Assembly: GCF_016861695.1 (NCBI RefSeq)
Contig: NZ_BOLP01000020.1
Location: 1-56,030, forward strand
Origin: Levilactobacillus andaensis
GTDB lineage: Bacteria > Bacillota > Bacilli > Lactobacillales > Lactobacillaceae
Reading direction: 5' to 3'
DNA: 56,030 nucleotides
This document shows positions 26,271 through 34,360 of the stretch, piece after piece (the first letter of the stretch is position 1; each line of letters starts with the position of its first letter). Position numbers and translations under genes: made by a program. Below the pieces are notes generated by a model, which did no database searches, had not been told where the DNA came from, and was given only the letters and a program-made list of their open reading frames with translations.

Positions 26271-26304
26271 CCGCGGCAACCGGTCACATTACCGGTTGCC
26301 GCGG
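26271..26304. repeat. Perfect 14-bp inverted repeat between the GGDEF genes
   Basis: CCGCGGCAACCGGT (26271-26284) and its exact complement (26291-26304) with a 6-nt loop. It lies 23 nt past the stop of paralog 2. On the minus strand it lacks a T run, so it may be a processing or stability hairpin. Confidence 0.75.
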
Positions 26305-26327
26305 CTTTTGCGGACAAGGGGATGAGA

Positions 26328-27458
26328 TTAACCAAACGTGACCTGATCACGGCCGTGACGTTTGGAATAGTACAGGTTCTGGTCGGCACGCTTATAGATA
26401 TCGACCTGCCCTTCATCGTTACCCTTCATCTGGGTGACGCCAACTGAAATACTGATGTCGATATCGTTGTCATTGTGATGGAATTCGGCATCCCGCACGT
26501 TGTCGGCAATCGCTGCAACGTGCTCACGGGCTTGATCTGCCGTGTAGTTGTTGAAGAGAATCGTGAACTCTTCGCCCCCGGTTCGGTAAAGCACCAGGGC
26601 GGGGTCAATCGTCTTGAGCTGGGCGGCAATTAGCTGGGCAACGTGACTCAAGACGTAGTCACCCGTCAAGTGACCATACGTGTCATTGACGTGCTTAAAG
26701 TGGTCAATGTCAAATAACATCAGGGTTAACGGTTGGCCCTTAACCTTTGCATGATCAAAGGTACTACTGAATTCATTTTTAAAGGCGAAGTAATTTTTAA
26801 CGTGGGTCAACTCATCATAATTCGTGGTGTAGGTCAGCTCGGCCAACGTGTTGGCGCCAGACATGAGCGAGTTGACGTAGATGTACATGATGGTCAATAA
26901 GAAGTAACTGAAGAGAATTTCCCAAACCAATGTCCACGCGGGGAGATCGAAACGAAAGCCAACTAAGATCCACAATGCCGTGGAAAAGAGCAGTGTGGCG
27001 AGGGTGTAATCGATGTAGGCTAGCCAGCCGGCATTGCGATGCTGCCGCACGAGCTTCATCGTGTAAAAGAACCCGAGGTAGATAGCGGCATAGGCCCACG
27101 AGAGGGAGAAGAAGATGGTGCCGTTAACGGTCATGAAGATCAGAATACCTAATAACAGTTGCCAGAAACGAATCTCCAGCATCAAAAAGTAACTGACAAA
27201 AACCATCGCAAAAATCAAGAAGTTCGAGAAGACCCAACTATTGTGGGTCCCGTGAACGCTGATTTGGACAGCGACCACCATTAGAATCATGTAGATGACC
27301 CCGACATTTGCACGAAGCTTTTCAATATTGGGGTGCTTTCCCCGTTTCTTCAGCGCGTGGATGAGCTGATTCGTGACGAACCAGTAGAGCGTTAAAACGC
27401 CGAGAAGAAAGAACAGGCTCGTGAAAGCAGGGGTAACAAACCAGTGAGACCAAGTCAT
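26328..27458 (-). CDS. Membrane-bound GGDEF diguanylate cyclase, paralog 2
   Basis: 376 residues, same architecture as the neighbouring paralog: a multi-helix N-terminal membrane sensor (residues 1-200), then FDIDHFKHVNDTYGHLTGDY and RTGGEEFTILF. Differences concentrate in the membrane part and in the last 80 residues, while metal- and GTP-binding residues are kept. No RxxD inhibitory site is visible. It starts with the same MTWSHWFVTP segment. It probably belongs to one c-di-GMP signalling cluster with the EAL gene upstream (minus strand). Confidence 0.92.
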   Translation of the reverse strand: MTWSHWFVTPAFTSLFFLLGVLTLYWFVTNQLIHALKKRGKHPNIEKLRANVGVIYMILMVVAVQISVHGTHNSWVFSNFLIFAMVFVSYFLMLEIRFWQLLLGILIFMTVNGTIFFSLSWAYAAIYLGFFYTMKLVRQHRNAGWLAYIDYTLATLLFSTALWILVGFRFDLPAWTLVWEILFSYFLLTIMYIYVNSLMSGANTLAELTYTTNYDELTHVKNYFAFKNEFSSTFDHAKVKGQPLTLMLFDIDHFKHVNDTYGHLTGDYVLSHVAQLIAAQLKTIDPALVLYRTGGEEFTILFNNYTADQAREHVAAIADNVRDAEFHHNDNDIDISISVGVTQMKGNDEGQVDIYKRADQNLYYSKRHGRDQVTFG

Positions 27459-27634
27459 TGTTTAACGCCTTCCAATCTAATTACTTATGGGGTGAACTAA
27501 TATGATGAGACGTCAAACGACGGCGAGACAAAATTGCACTCCGAGTAAGTAAATTATATTAATTAATATCACAATTACATGTTAACTCATAAGATGAGAA
27601 AAAGTCATTAAATCTTAGTAAGTTTAGAAAAATA

Positions 27635-27798
27635 GGGGGTCTGGGACAAAAGTCCCAGACCCGTTGCGCGCTCCGAACGTATACGGCGGAAACGTGCGAC
27701 AAAAGGCAGTCAACTCCGCTTAACCCCGATAGACGAACAATCCAAAACCGGGATTATTCGTCTATCGACGTTAATGCTCATTGACTAACCGCCTTTTT
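27635..27798. repeat. Structured interspersed repeat family C, copy C1
   Basis: About 164 nt. It starts with a perfect 11-bp hairpin GGGTCTGGGAC/AAAA loop (27637-27662). A 17-nt arm at 27727-27743 pairs with 27751-27767 with one mismatch. An outer pairing joins GGCAGTCAA with TTGAC and GCC near the end. A second, diverged copy lies at 37180-37338. C1 separates the EAL gene from GGDEF paralog 2. Confidence 0.8.
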
Positions 27799-27814
27799 CC
27801 CCACTCTTGCTACT

Positions 27815-28462
27815 TTACACTAAGCTAGGTTTGCCGTACAAATACCCCTGATGCAACGTAATGCCAAATTGCTTGGCGAGAGCTTGATCATGACTATCTT
27901 CGACACCCTCAAGAATGAGCTGTAGACGATACTCATGAGCAATTTTCGCCCAAAATGCCAGACTCGTTGGAATTTTGTCGGCGTCACCGTTCATCCGGAG
28001 ATTTTGCATGGCGAACTTAATCTGATCGACGAACGGCAAGAGGTGAACAATGTTGTTGTACGTGTTCGATCCCGTGCCGACGTCATCGAGAACTAGGCCA
28101 ATCCCATACTGGTGCAGGGCGATGCTAAAACCTTTCACCTCTTCAAGAGTAGGCGCTTCGGTGAGCTCAATGGTTAGGGCCGCCGGATTTATCCGCTTCT
28201 TTAAGGCGATGATAGTTCCCAAGGTGAGGGGATCGCGTAGCTGTTGATTATTCAAGTTAAAAGCCAAAACTTGGTTGGTGACCGCCGTGTGTAACGAGGC
28301 CGCCGTCTGTTCTAGGAGCTTTGCCTGTTCCTCGACCGAAATCTCGGTAAAGTTTTTAGGCAAGACCCAGGTATCATTCTGTTGCTTACGCAGAAGTACT
28401 TCGTAGCCAAAAACTTGATGATCATCTTGGTTGATTTGTGGCTGAACAAAGAAACGATACAT
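27815..28462 (-). CDS. EAL-domain c-di-GMP phosphodiesterase
   Basis: 215 residues, a stand-alone EAL domain that would hydrolyse c-di-GMP to pGpG. Catalytic residues are present in order: E21 of EVLLR (the EAL position), Asn in FNLNNQ, Glu in IELTEAP, the Asp pair in LDDVGTG, Lys in QIKFA, Glu in LEGVED, and QGYLYGKP. The start at 28462 has AAGGAG 9 nt upstream; the frame extends 11 codons further (to 28495) without a site. Together with the two GGDEF genes it forms a synthesis/degradation module. Confidence 0.92.
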   Translation of the reverse strand: MYRFFVQPQINQDDHQVFGYEVLLRKQQNDTWVLPKNFTEISVEEQAKLLEQTAASLHTAVTNQVLAFNLNNQQLRDPLTLGTIIALKKRINPAALTIELTEAPTLEEVKGFSIALHQYGIGLVLDDVGTGSNTYNNIVHLLPFVDQIKFAMQNLRMNGDADKIPTSLAFWAKIAHEYRLQLILEGVEDSHDQALAKQFGITLHQGYLYGKPSLV

Positions 28463-28499
28463 ACCGGTCGACTCCTTAAAAATTTTGTTAATCATCTGA

Positions 28500-28845
28500 T
28501 TACCTACTATTTTAGCGCAAAACTTTGAAAGCGCAACGTCATATATCGTTTAATGTGGTCAGCTAGTCAGGCTGCAACTAAATTAGGGTGGAGACTGTTT
28601 GAATTGTTCGTCATTTTAACGAACTTACTAAAAGTTAACGATAAGCAATGAGCGCGGACCTGATATTACCAGGCCAGCACTAGTCTTGTCAATCAAAAAA
28701 TGCATCGTCCGGGAAACCAACGGTGTATTTTGAAGCCGCTTTTGGATAAGAGCCACATGATGGTGACCAGAAATCCAGCTCGCCAACTAGTTTGCAGTGG
28801 GACGCGTTCCCAGCAGCTTCTTGAGTTCCAGCTCAACCGTACTGG
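28500..28845. other. 346-nt region without an intact gene
   Basis: No intact frame and no repeat copy. Minus-strand fragments such as VELELKKLLGTRPTAN have a coding look and may be remains of a decayed gene, but I cannot assign them. The promoter of the EAL gene should lie at the left end. Confidence 0.35.
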
Positions 28846-29285
28846 TTACAGCATTCTCATCGGGGCTTCAACATAGCATAAGTGATCAAAACCAGTGGAT
28901 AACCAGAATTTGAGCCCGGCATAATTTTTGGTGGCGACCATCAACGTGAAGGTCGCCATCTGAGGATAACGGCTGGCTAGAGCGTCAATAGTGGCTTGGC
29001 CCAGGTGTTGCCGCTGAAATTGTTGGCCAATAGATAGATGTAAGATGTACAGATTGGTTGGTGTTTCTTCAAGACCCAGACATGGCCGACTACTTGATTA
29101 GCGGCGTGGATGCTGAGGCAGTGTGTCTTTTCAACCGGAATGCCAGGAATCTTAGAGGTGATGTCGTCAAATGAGGACAGGGGATTCCGGCCTTCGATGG
29201 TCGCAAAGTACGGCTTGATTTTGGTGTACAGGGCTTGAAGCTGCGACTGTTCTGCAGCGGTCACTTGGGAAAGTAGGGGTGCCAT
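28846..29285 (-). pseudogene. Frameshifted GNAT acetyltransferase
   Basis: The first frame starts at 29285 (MAPLLSQVTAAEQ) and stops at 28977 after 102 codons, in the middle of the acetyl-CoA-binding region. A second frame, entered near 29061-29070, continues the homology: YILHLSIGQQFQRQHLGQA (the GNAT Q-x-x-x-LG motif) followed by NYAGLKFWLSTGFDHLCYVE and a stop at 28846. Joined, they give about 146 residues, the normal family length. A single-base indel near the AAGAAACACC stretch explains the break; a sequencing error is possible. Confidence 0.75.
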
Positions 29286-29353
29286 AGTAAGAGATTCTTT
29301 CTTATTAACTTGGACATGTCTTGAAGATAGGCGTTTCGCCAGCAGCTGGCAAT

Positions 29354-29388
29354 CAAAAAAGGCACGCCATCAGTCGATAGCGTACCTT
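29354..29388 (-). terminator. Rho-independent terminator of the LCP gene
   Basis: On the minus strand AAGG-T-ACGC pairs with GCGT-G-CCTT and is followed by six T. Confidence 0.85.
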
Positions 29389-29400
29389 CATGAATTAAGG

Positions 29401-30531
29401 TTAGTAGCCGTAGCCACCATTATTATTGTTATCAGTTGTCCCATTACCATTGTCGGTTGCGCCGGTCGTGGACGTATCAGCATCCGTCGTGAACTTCGTC
29501 GTGTCGGTTAAGTCCAGCGTCTTACGAATGTGATTGGAGACTTTCTTGAGTTCGGTCGTGGTTGGCACTTGATAGGAGAGACCGTCGATCATCGCATCTT
29601 GTCCCTGAAGCGTTTCGGAACTGATGTGGTGAGAGGCGTCGCCGTACTTGGCCCGGATCTGCATCAGGTCATCAAAGGTCAGGTCGGTCTTTAGGTTACC
29701 ATTCAATGACTTTAGAATCGTCTGGTAACGGGTGATCGATGACAGACCAGCCGCCTTCACGACCAATTTTTGAAGAACTTGACGTTGCCGTTTTTGCCGG
29801 CCGTAATCGCCCTTAGGATCGTCGTAACGCATCCGGGAGTAAGAAAGTGCCTGATTCCCGTTCAAATGGGTCTTAACGCCTTTTTTAACATTGGCTGACT
29901 TGTACGTGAACGTTAATGGTGGGACGACATCGACCCCGCCGACCGAGTCGACCATCTTCTCTAGGCCACCCATGTTGATAATGGCGTAGAAGTCGATGGG
30001 GATGTCCAACAGATTTTCAACGGTTTTAACCGCTGTGCTGGCACCACCAATCGTGTAGGCCGCGTTGATCTTTTGAATCGACGAGTTCGCACCGGAACCC
30101 ACGGTCACCCGCGTATCCCGCGGAATACTAGTCAGGTAAGCCGTCTTCTTCTGCGGATTGATGGTGGCAACCATGATGGTATCCGTTCGGCCGACATCGG
30201 AACGACCCAACGCACCGGTATCAGTTCCCAAAAGGAGAATTGAGAACGGTTTGTTCTTCTTAAGCACGGAGGAGACGTTTCGGCTCTTCGCAATGTTTGA
30301 AGATTGATAAGTAGCGCTAAACGTCTTCTTGGCAGACGTCCAAGCTTGATGGCCGTATGCAAGTCCCCCGGTCAGGAGAATCATGAGGGCGATGATGATC
30401 GTCCACATGATGGGCCGGTGGGGGTGAACGGTGGGTGCTTTGTAGTGTGAGTGTTGATCGGCGCGACGATCGAAGACTTGTTCAAAGTCCTCAGGAGACC
30501 GTTGCCGTTTACTTCCATTATCTTTTGGCAT
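29401..30531 (-). CDS. LytR-CpsA-Psr (LCP) family cell-wall ligase
   Basis: 376 residues. LCP proteins transfer teichoic acid or capsular polymers from undecaprenyl phosphate to peptidoglycan outside the membrane. A cytosolic basic head (1-40) is followed by one membrane helix (about 42-62) and the extracellular LCP domain with LLLGTDTG, GRTDTIMV, SIPRDTRV (the conserved Arg/Asp site), INAAYTIGG, YAIINM and ALSYSRMRYDD. The tail is Asn/Gly/Thr-rich and disordered. It starts at 30531, directly behind GAGGAATAAT; the frame opens 15 codons earlier. Confidence 0.93.
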   Translation of the reverse strand: MPKDNGSKRQRSPEDFEQVFDRRADQHSHYKAPTVHPHRPIMWTIIIALMILLTGGLAYGHQAWTSAKKTFSATYQSSNIAKSRNVSSVLKKNKPFSILLLGTDTGALGRSDVGRTDTIMVATINPQKKTAYLTSIPRDTRVTVGSGANSSIQKINAAYTIGGASTAVKTVENLLDIPIDFYAIINMGGLEKMVDSVGGVDVVPPLTFTYKSANVKKGVKTHLNGNQALSYSRMRYDDPKGDYGRQKRQRQVLQKLVVKAAGLSSITRYQTILKSLNGNLKTDLTFDDLMQIRAKYGDASHHISSETLQGQDAMIDGLSYQVPTTTELKKVSNHIRKTLDLTDTTKFTTDADTSTTGATDNGNGTTDNNNNGGYGY

Positions 30532-30829
30532 ATTATTCCTCATCCTCGTTAAAATCTTTAACCCATTATAAGCCACGGAGGTGACTATTCTGGGTGACGA
30601 CCAAGTGACCTTTACCAGATTTTAAATTCCCCTGGAATCCTATCTGTTGATTCAATTTACTAATTAGACCATAAAATTCGGCGTACGTAAACGGACGCCC
30701 GGGCGGTTCAGGCCCCAACTAGCGAGAATTATACCAGATTTCCTTAGAAATATTAAGTTGTCAAGTCAACTTAAACGGTGTTAATTCGGTAACTGTAACC
30801 GCTTGCTAAAGGGCCTAGCCGCCGTCCTA

Positions 30830-30870
30830 TGCTATAATACGAAGAGTTGCTTAAGAAACTCTAATTTTTT
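30830..30870 (+). promoter_or_regulatory. Promoter and attenuator-like hairpin upstream of the AEC transporter
   Basis: TGC plus TATAAT (30830-30838) is an extended -10. Directly downstream, AGAGTT (30843-30848) pairs with AACTCT (30857-30862) and is followed by TTTTTT (30865-30870). It could be a weak attenuator in the 5' leader. Confidence 0.5.
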
Positions 30871-30896
30871 GTTACGATTCGTGGGGAGGGTCGCGG

Positions 30897-31844
30897 ATGG
30901 CCATATTTATTCGAAGTGTGTCCGGTGTTTTAATTATCTTAGTTATGATTGCACTGGGCTACGTGTTGTCCCGTCGCGGCTGGTTTGACGACCAAGCGCC
31001 AAAGTTAATTGCGCGTTTGGTGACGCAGATTGCCTTACCCGCGTACATGATCGATACGATTACTTCCAAATTTTCGGCGGCAACGCTGAAGCAGACGTTA
31101 CCAGATCTCCGGTTCCCAGTGGTCTCCATGCTAATTATGTTTGGGTTGTCGATTGTGGCCTTTCACCTTTTCCGGATCAAACCGGGGCACCGTGGTTTAT
31201 TTGAGTCCATGTTTCTAAATTCCAACACGGTCTTTGTCGGCCTACCCGTCAACGAAGCCTTGTTTGGACCGAAGAGCCTACCATTCGTACTGGTCTATTA
31301 CATGGCCAACACGACCTTTTTCTGGACGTTAGGGGTTTATCTGATTCAACGTGACGGTCAGGGAACCGCAAAGTTCGACCTGAAAGAGACGTTGAAGAAG
31401 ATTTTCTCACCGCCGTTGTTGGGGTTTATCGTTGGGGTGCTCCTGGTACTTCTGAATATTCAACTGCCAAGTTGGATCATGAAGGACTTTCAGTATGTCG
31501 GCGGGCTGACGATTCCACTGTCGATGATCTTTATTGGGACGGCGATTGCCGGGGCCGGACTGCAAAATGTCCGCTTTAACCGTGACAGTCTGGGAATCCT
31601 CTTGGGCCGCTTTATCGTGGCCCCCGTGTTGATGGGGCTACTGGTGATTCCAACGGGGATGCCGTTGATTATGAAACAAGTCTTTATTTTGCAAGCAGCG
31701 ATGCCCGTAATGACTAACGCACCAGTTGTGGCGAAACTTTACCACGCCGATGCGGATTACGCGGCCATCATGGTAACCGAAACGACCCTCCTAAGTTTAG
31801 TGGTGATTCCGATTTTGATGGTCATCGTCCAGCACGTTGCCTAA
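30897..31844 (+). CDS. AEC-family (auxin efflux carrier-type) transporter
   Basis: 315 residues, about ten hydrophobic helices, with GYVLSRRGWFD at the N terminus and FLNSNTVFVGLPVNEALFG, a conserved AEC segment, in the middle. In lactic acid bacteria members of this family carry malate or related organic acids, but the substrate is not readable. It starts at ATG 30897 with GTGGGGAGGG upstream. The next transporter gene starts 40 nt after its stop, with its own ribosome site. Confidence 0.9.
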   Translation: MAIFIRSVSGVLIILVMIALGYVLSRRGWFDDQAPKLIARLVTQIALPAYMIDTITSKFSAATLKQTLPDLRFPVVSMLIMFGLSIVAFHLFRIKPGHRGLFESMFLNSNTVFVGLPVNEALFGPKSLPFVLVYYMANTTFFWTLGVYLIQRDGQGTAKFDLKETLKKIFSPPLLGFIVGVLLVLLNIQLPSWIMKDFQYVGGLTIPLSMIFIGTAIAGAGLQNVRFNRDSLGILLGRFIVAPVLMGLLVIPTGMPLIMKQVFILQAAMPVMTNAPVVAKLYHADADYAAIMVTETTLLSLVVIPILMVIVQHVA

Positions 31845-31883
31845 CTATGATCGTTTACTTATAAGGAGGAACATTTTTTCGTT

Positions 31884-32939
31884 TTGAGAAAAACAATGCT
31901 GTATATCGCGTTTTCAACGTTAATGTTTAGTTCTATGGAAATTGCATTAAAGTCCGCTGGTGGGGCGTTTAACCCGATTCAGCTGAACTTGATCCGTTTC
32001 TTTATTGGGGGCGTTATCTTGCTCCCAATCGCGCTCCGAGCCTTACATAAGCAAAGCCACCGGTTAACGCGTTCCGATTGGGCGTTGTTCTTCCTGACCG
32101 GGTTGGTGTGTGTCATTATCAGTATGACGTTGTATCAACTGGCGATTACCGTCGATGAAGCTTCAACGGTGGCCGTGTTGTTCAGCTGTAACCCCGTCTT
32201 TGCACTGATCTTTTCTTACTTCATCTTACACGAACGGTTAGGTCGAGCGAACTTGATCGCCGTTATCGTGTCGATCATTGGGCTGGTGGTCATTGTGAAC
32301 CCCGCCCACTTAACCAATCCAGTCGGCTTAGTGTTAGCCATTGGGTCTGCCTTGACGTTTGGCCTGTACAGCATCGTGTCGCGGTGGGGGTCTGTGCGTC
32401 ATCACTTTAACGGGATTGTCATGACCTGCTTTACCTTCTTGGCCGGGTCATTTGAGCTGTTGGTCATCATGTTGTTGACGCACGTGCCAGCCATTGCCGG
32501 TGGGATGCGTCAGGTGAGCTGGATGCAACAGTTTGCGGCAATGCCAATTCTGAAAAATGTGAGCCTACAGTACTTCTGGATTCTCTTCTTCATCGGGGTC
32601 TGTGTGACCGGTGGTGGGTTTGCCTTTTACTTCTTGGCCATGGAACGTTCCGACGTTTCTACGGCCTCACTGGTGTTCTTCATTAAGCCAGGGTTAGCGC
32701 CCATCTTAGCCGCCGTGTTGATTCACGAACGGATTTTGACAACGACCATTATCGGGATCGTTATCATCCTGATTGGGTCGGTCATCACCTTCATGGGGAA
32801 CCGGGTCAAGGCACGGGAATCTGCATTGGCAGAGGAAGATGCCAGCGACTTTCAAGACGACGATGCACCAGTTTCCGTTGCGGAACAGGCTGCTGCTAAA
32901 TTAGCGGCCCGCCACACGGAATCGTCATCGACGGATTAA
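31884..32939 (+). CDS. EamA/DMT-family transporter
   Basis: 351 residues with two EamA repeats and ten hydrophobic helices. FSTLMFSSMEIALKSAGGAFNPIQLNLIRFFIGG is the typical N terminus of the first repeat, and LAMERSDVSTASLVFFIKPGLAPILAAVLIHE belongs to the second. A 40-residue acidic, Ala-rich cytosolic tail follows. The start is TTG 31884, 14 nt after AAGGAGGA; ATG 31896 is farther away. It exports an unknown metabolite and is possibly co-transcribed with the AEC gene. Confidence 0.9.
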   Translation: MRKTMLYIAFSTLMFSSMEIALKSAGGAFNPIQLNLIRFFIGGVILLPIALRALHKQSHRLTRSDWALFFLTGLVCVIISMTLYQLAITVDEASTVAVLFSCNPVFALIFSYFILHERLGRANLIAVIVSIIGLVVIVNPAHLTNPVGLVLAIGSALTFGLYSIVSRWGSVRHHFNGIVMTCFTFLAGSFELLVIMLLTHVPAIAGGMRQVSWMQQFAAMPILKNVSLQYFWILFFIGVCVTGGGFAFYFLAMERSDVSTASLVFFIKPGLAPILAAVLIHERILTTTIIGIVIILIGSVITFMGNRVKARESALAEEDASDFQDDDAPVSVAEQAAAKLAARHTESSSTD

Positions 32940-32954
32940 ACGAATAAATTAAGC

Positions 32955-32999
32955 AAGCGTTGTGGACTGAGGCGAAAGCTGTGGTCGATGACGCTTTTT
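32955..32999 (+). terminator. Rho-independent terminator after the EamA gene
   Basis: Interrupted stem AAGCGT...GTGGAC with GGTC...TGACGCTT and five T. Confidence 0.72.
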
Positions 33000-33192
33000 G
33001 TTTGGGTAGGCTGGTTTTAACGATGACTGGCGTGCAGCGTTTAGATGGATTACTAATATTCCAACATATTAGGGTGAAACTTGGCGGACGTTGGCAGCAA
33101 CGAAGATAACAACTATAGCAGTCGATTATATGTTGAGCAGTAAACGTTGCAAGTCTATGTGCAGATAACATTGGAATGGCAATGATCAATCA

Positions 33193-33366
33193 GAGCCGGA
33201 GGCGGCCAGGAATGTAGCCAGCCGTGGAAATAGTGGTAGCTTGCAGCTACCACTATGGGCGACTTTTAAGACGTGTGGTCTTCACGGCTTAAAAGCGAGC
33301 GAGAGGACCGTTTCTCAGTCCGAAGCGTCCCCACAGCAGGCGGAATCCCTGGCAGCCGCAGTGCGG
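33193..33366 (-). repeat. Structured interspersed repeat family A, copy A2
   Basis: About 174 nt, reversed relative to A1. Read on the minus strand, the first hairpin is GGAC/GTCC instead of CTGG/CCAG, the second arm is CTTTTAAG-C-CGTG with CACG-T-CTTAAAAG, and the third arm is ATAGTGGTAGCT with AGCTACCACTAT. Each change keeps pairing. No B copy follows. Confidence 0.88.
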
Positions 33367-33480
33367 TATGCTGATACCACAGTAATAATCTAGTGAAAGA
33401 GCACACAAATTTCAAGGCCGCACACAAAACGTATGGTATCATTGTGGGTGAGAATTGATGAGAGAAAGGGAGCATGGTCA

Positions 33481-34152
33481 ATGGCAACGCTGGTCATTTT
33501 ACGGCACGGAGAGAGTGTCGCCAACCGGGATAATATTTTTACAGGGTGGAGTGATGTTCCCCTGACGGCCAAGGGTCGTGAGCAGGCGGTCGCCGCTGGA
33601 AAGTTGGTCGCAGAGACTGGAATTCAGTTTGCAGCGCTTCACACGTCGATGCTGCAGCGGGCCATCGTAACGTCAGACATTGTTTTGGAGGCCATCGATC
33701 AGCTATACATTCCGGAGTACAAGTCTTGGCGGCTAAACGAGCGGCATTACGGTGCCCTGCGCGGGAAAAATAAAGCAGCGGTCCAAGCGGAAGTGGGCGA
33801 GCGCCAAGTCAAAATTTGGCGACGGAGCTTTGAGACCGTGCCGCCGTTATTGGACCACGTGACGCAGGACCGCCGTTATGATCAATTTGGCCCACACGTT
33901 GAGCCCCGCGGGGAGAGCCTAGAAATGGCGTACCACCGGTTGATGCCTTACTGGGAAGACCAGGTTGCCCCCCGATTATTGAATGGGGATAACCAGTTAA
34001 TTGTTGCTCACGGGAGCACGTTGCGGGCACTGATCAAGTACCTCGACCAGGTCGCGGATGCCGATATCAGTCAGGTTGAGGTGGCAAATGGTGAGCCGAT
34101 TCAGTATGATTTCGATGATCGGTTGAACGTGTTAAAGAAGACAGTCCTGTAA
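33481..34152 (+). CDS. gpmA: 2,3-bisphosphoglycerate-dependent phosphoglycerate mutase
   Basis: 223 residues. It interconverts 3- and 2-phosphoglycerate in glycolysis. LVILRHGES contains the phosphohistidine (about His9); [29 protein letters not shown] and the late [14 protein letters not shown] complete the active site. It starts at ATG 33481 behind AAAGGGAG. A few residues shorter than the usual 228-230. Other copies may exist elsewhere, since lactobacilli often have several gpm paralogs. Confidence 0.92.
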   Translation: MATLVILRHGESVANRDNIFTGWSDVPLTAKGREQAVAAGKLVAETGIQFAALHTSMLQRAIVTSDIVLEAIDQLYIPEYKSWRLNERHYGALRGKNKAAVQAEVGERQVKIWRRSFETVPPLLDHVTQDRRYDQFGPHVEPRGESLEMAYHRLMPYWEDQVAPRLLNGDNQLIVAHGSTLRALIKYLDQVADADISQVEVANGEPIQYDFDDRLNVLKKTVL

Positions 34153-34261
34153 GGGACAAAACGTCATCTATTTTCGGACTAAATGAGTTGATAACTGGTC
34201 ATAATGGCTAAAGAATTCGAAATTTCACGCACCAGAGGTTAACAAAATAATAAGATATTTA

Positions 34262-34318
34262 GGTCGGTTAGGACAATTGGGGATAAAAGATTGTTTTTAA
34301 CCGGCCTTTTTGTATAAT
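34262..34318 (+). promoter_or_regulatory. Promoter overlapping a terminator-like hairpin, upstream of the serine hydrolase
   Basis: TTGTTT (34291-34296), 16-nt spacer, TATAAT (34313-34318). The same stretch holds GGTCGGTT (34262-34269) pairing with AACCGGCC (34299-34306), followed by five T, which can end transcription arriving from gpmA. Confidence 0.6.
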
Positions 34319-34360
34319 CAGGGTAAAGCTAGTGGGAAACACTATGGGGGAGCGAGAAAA

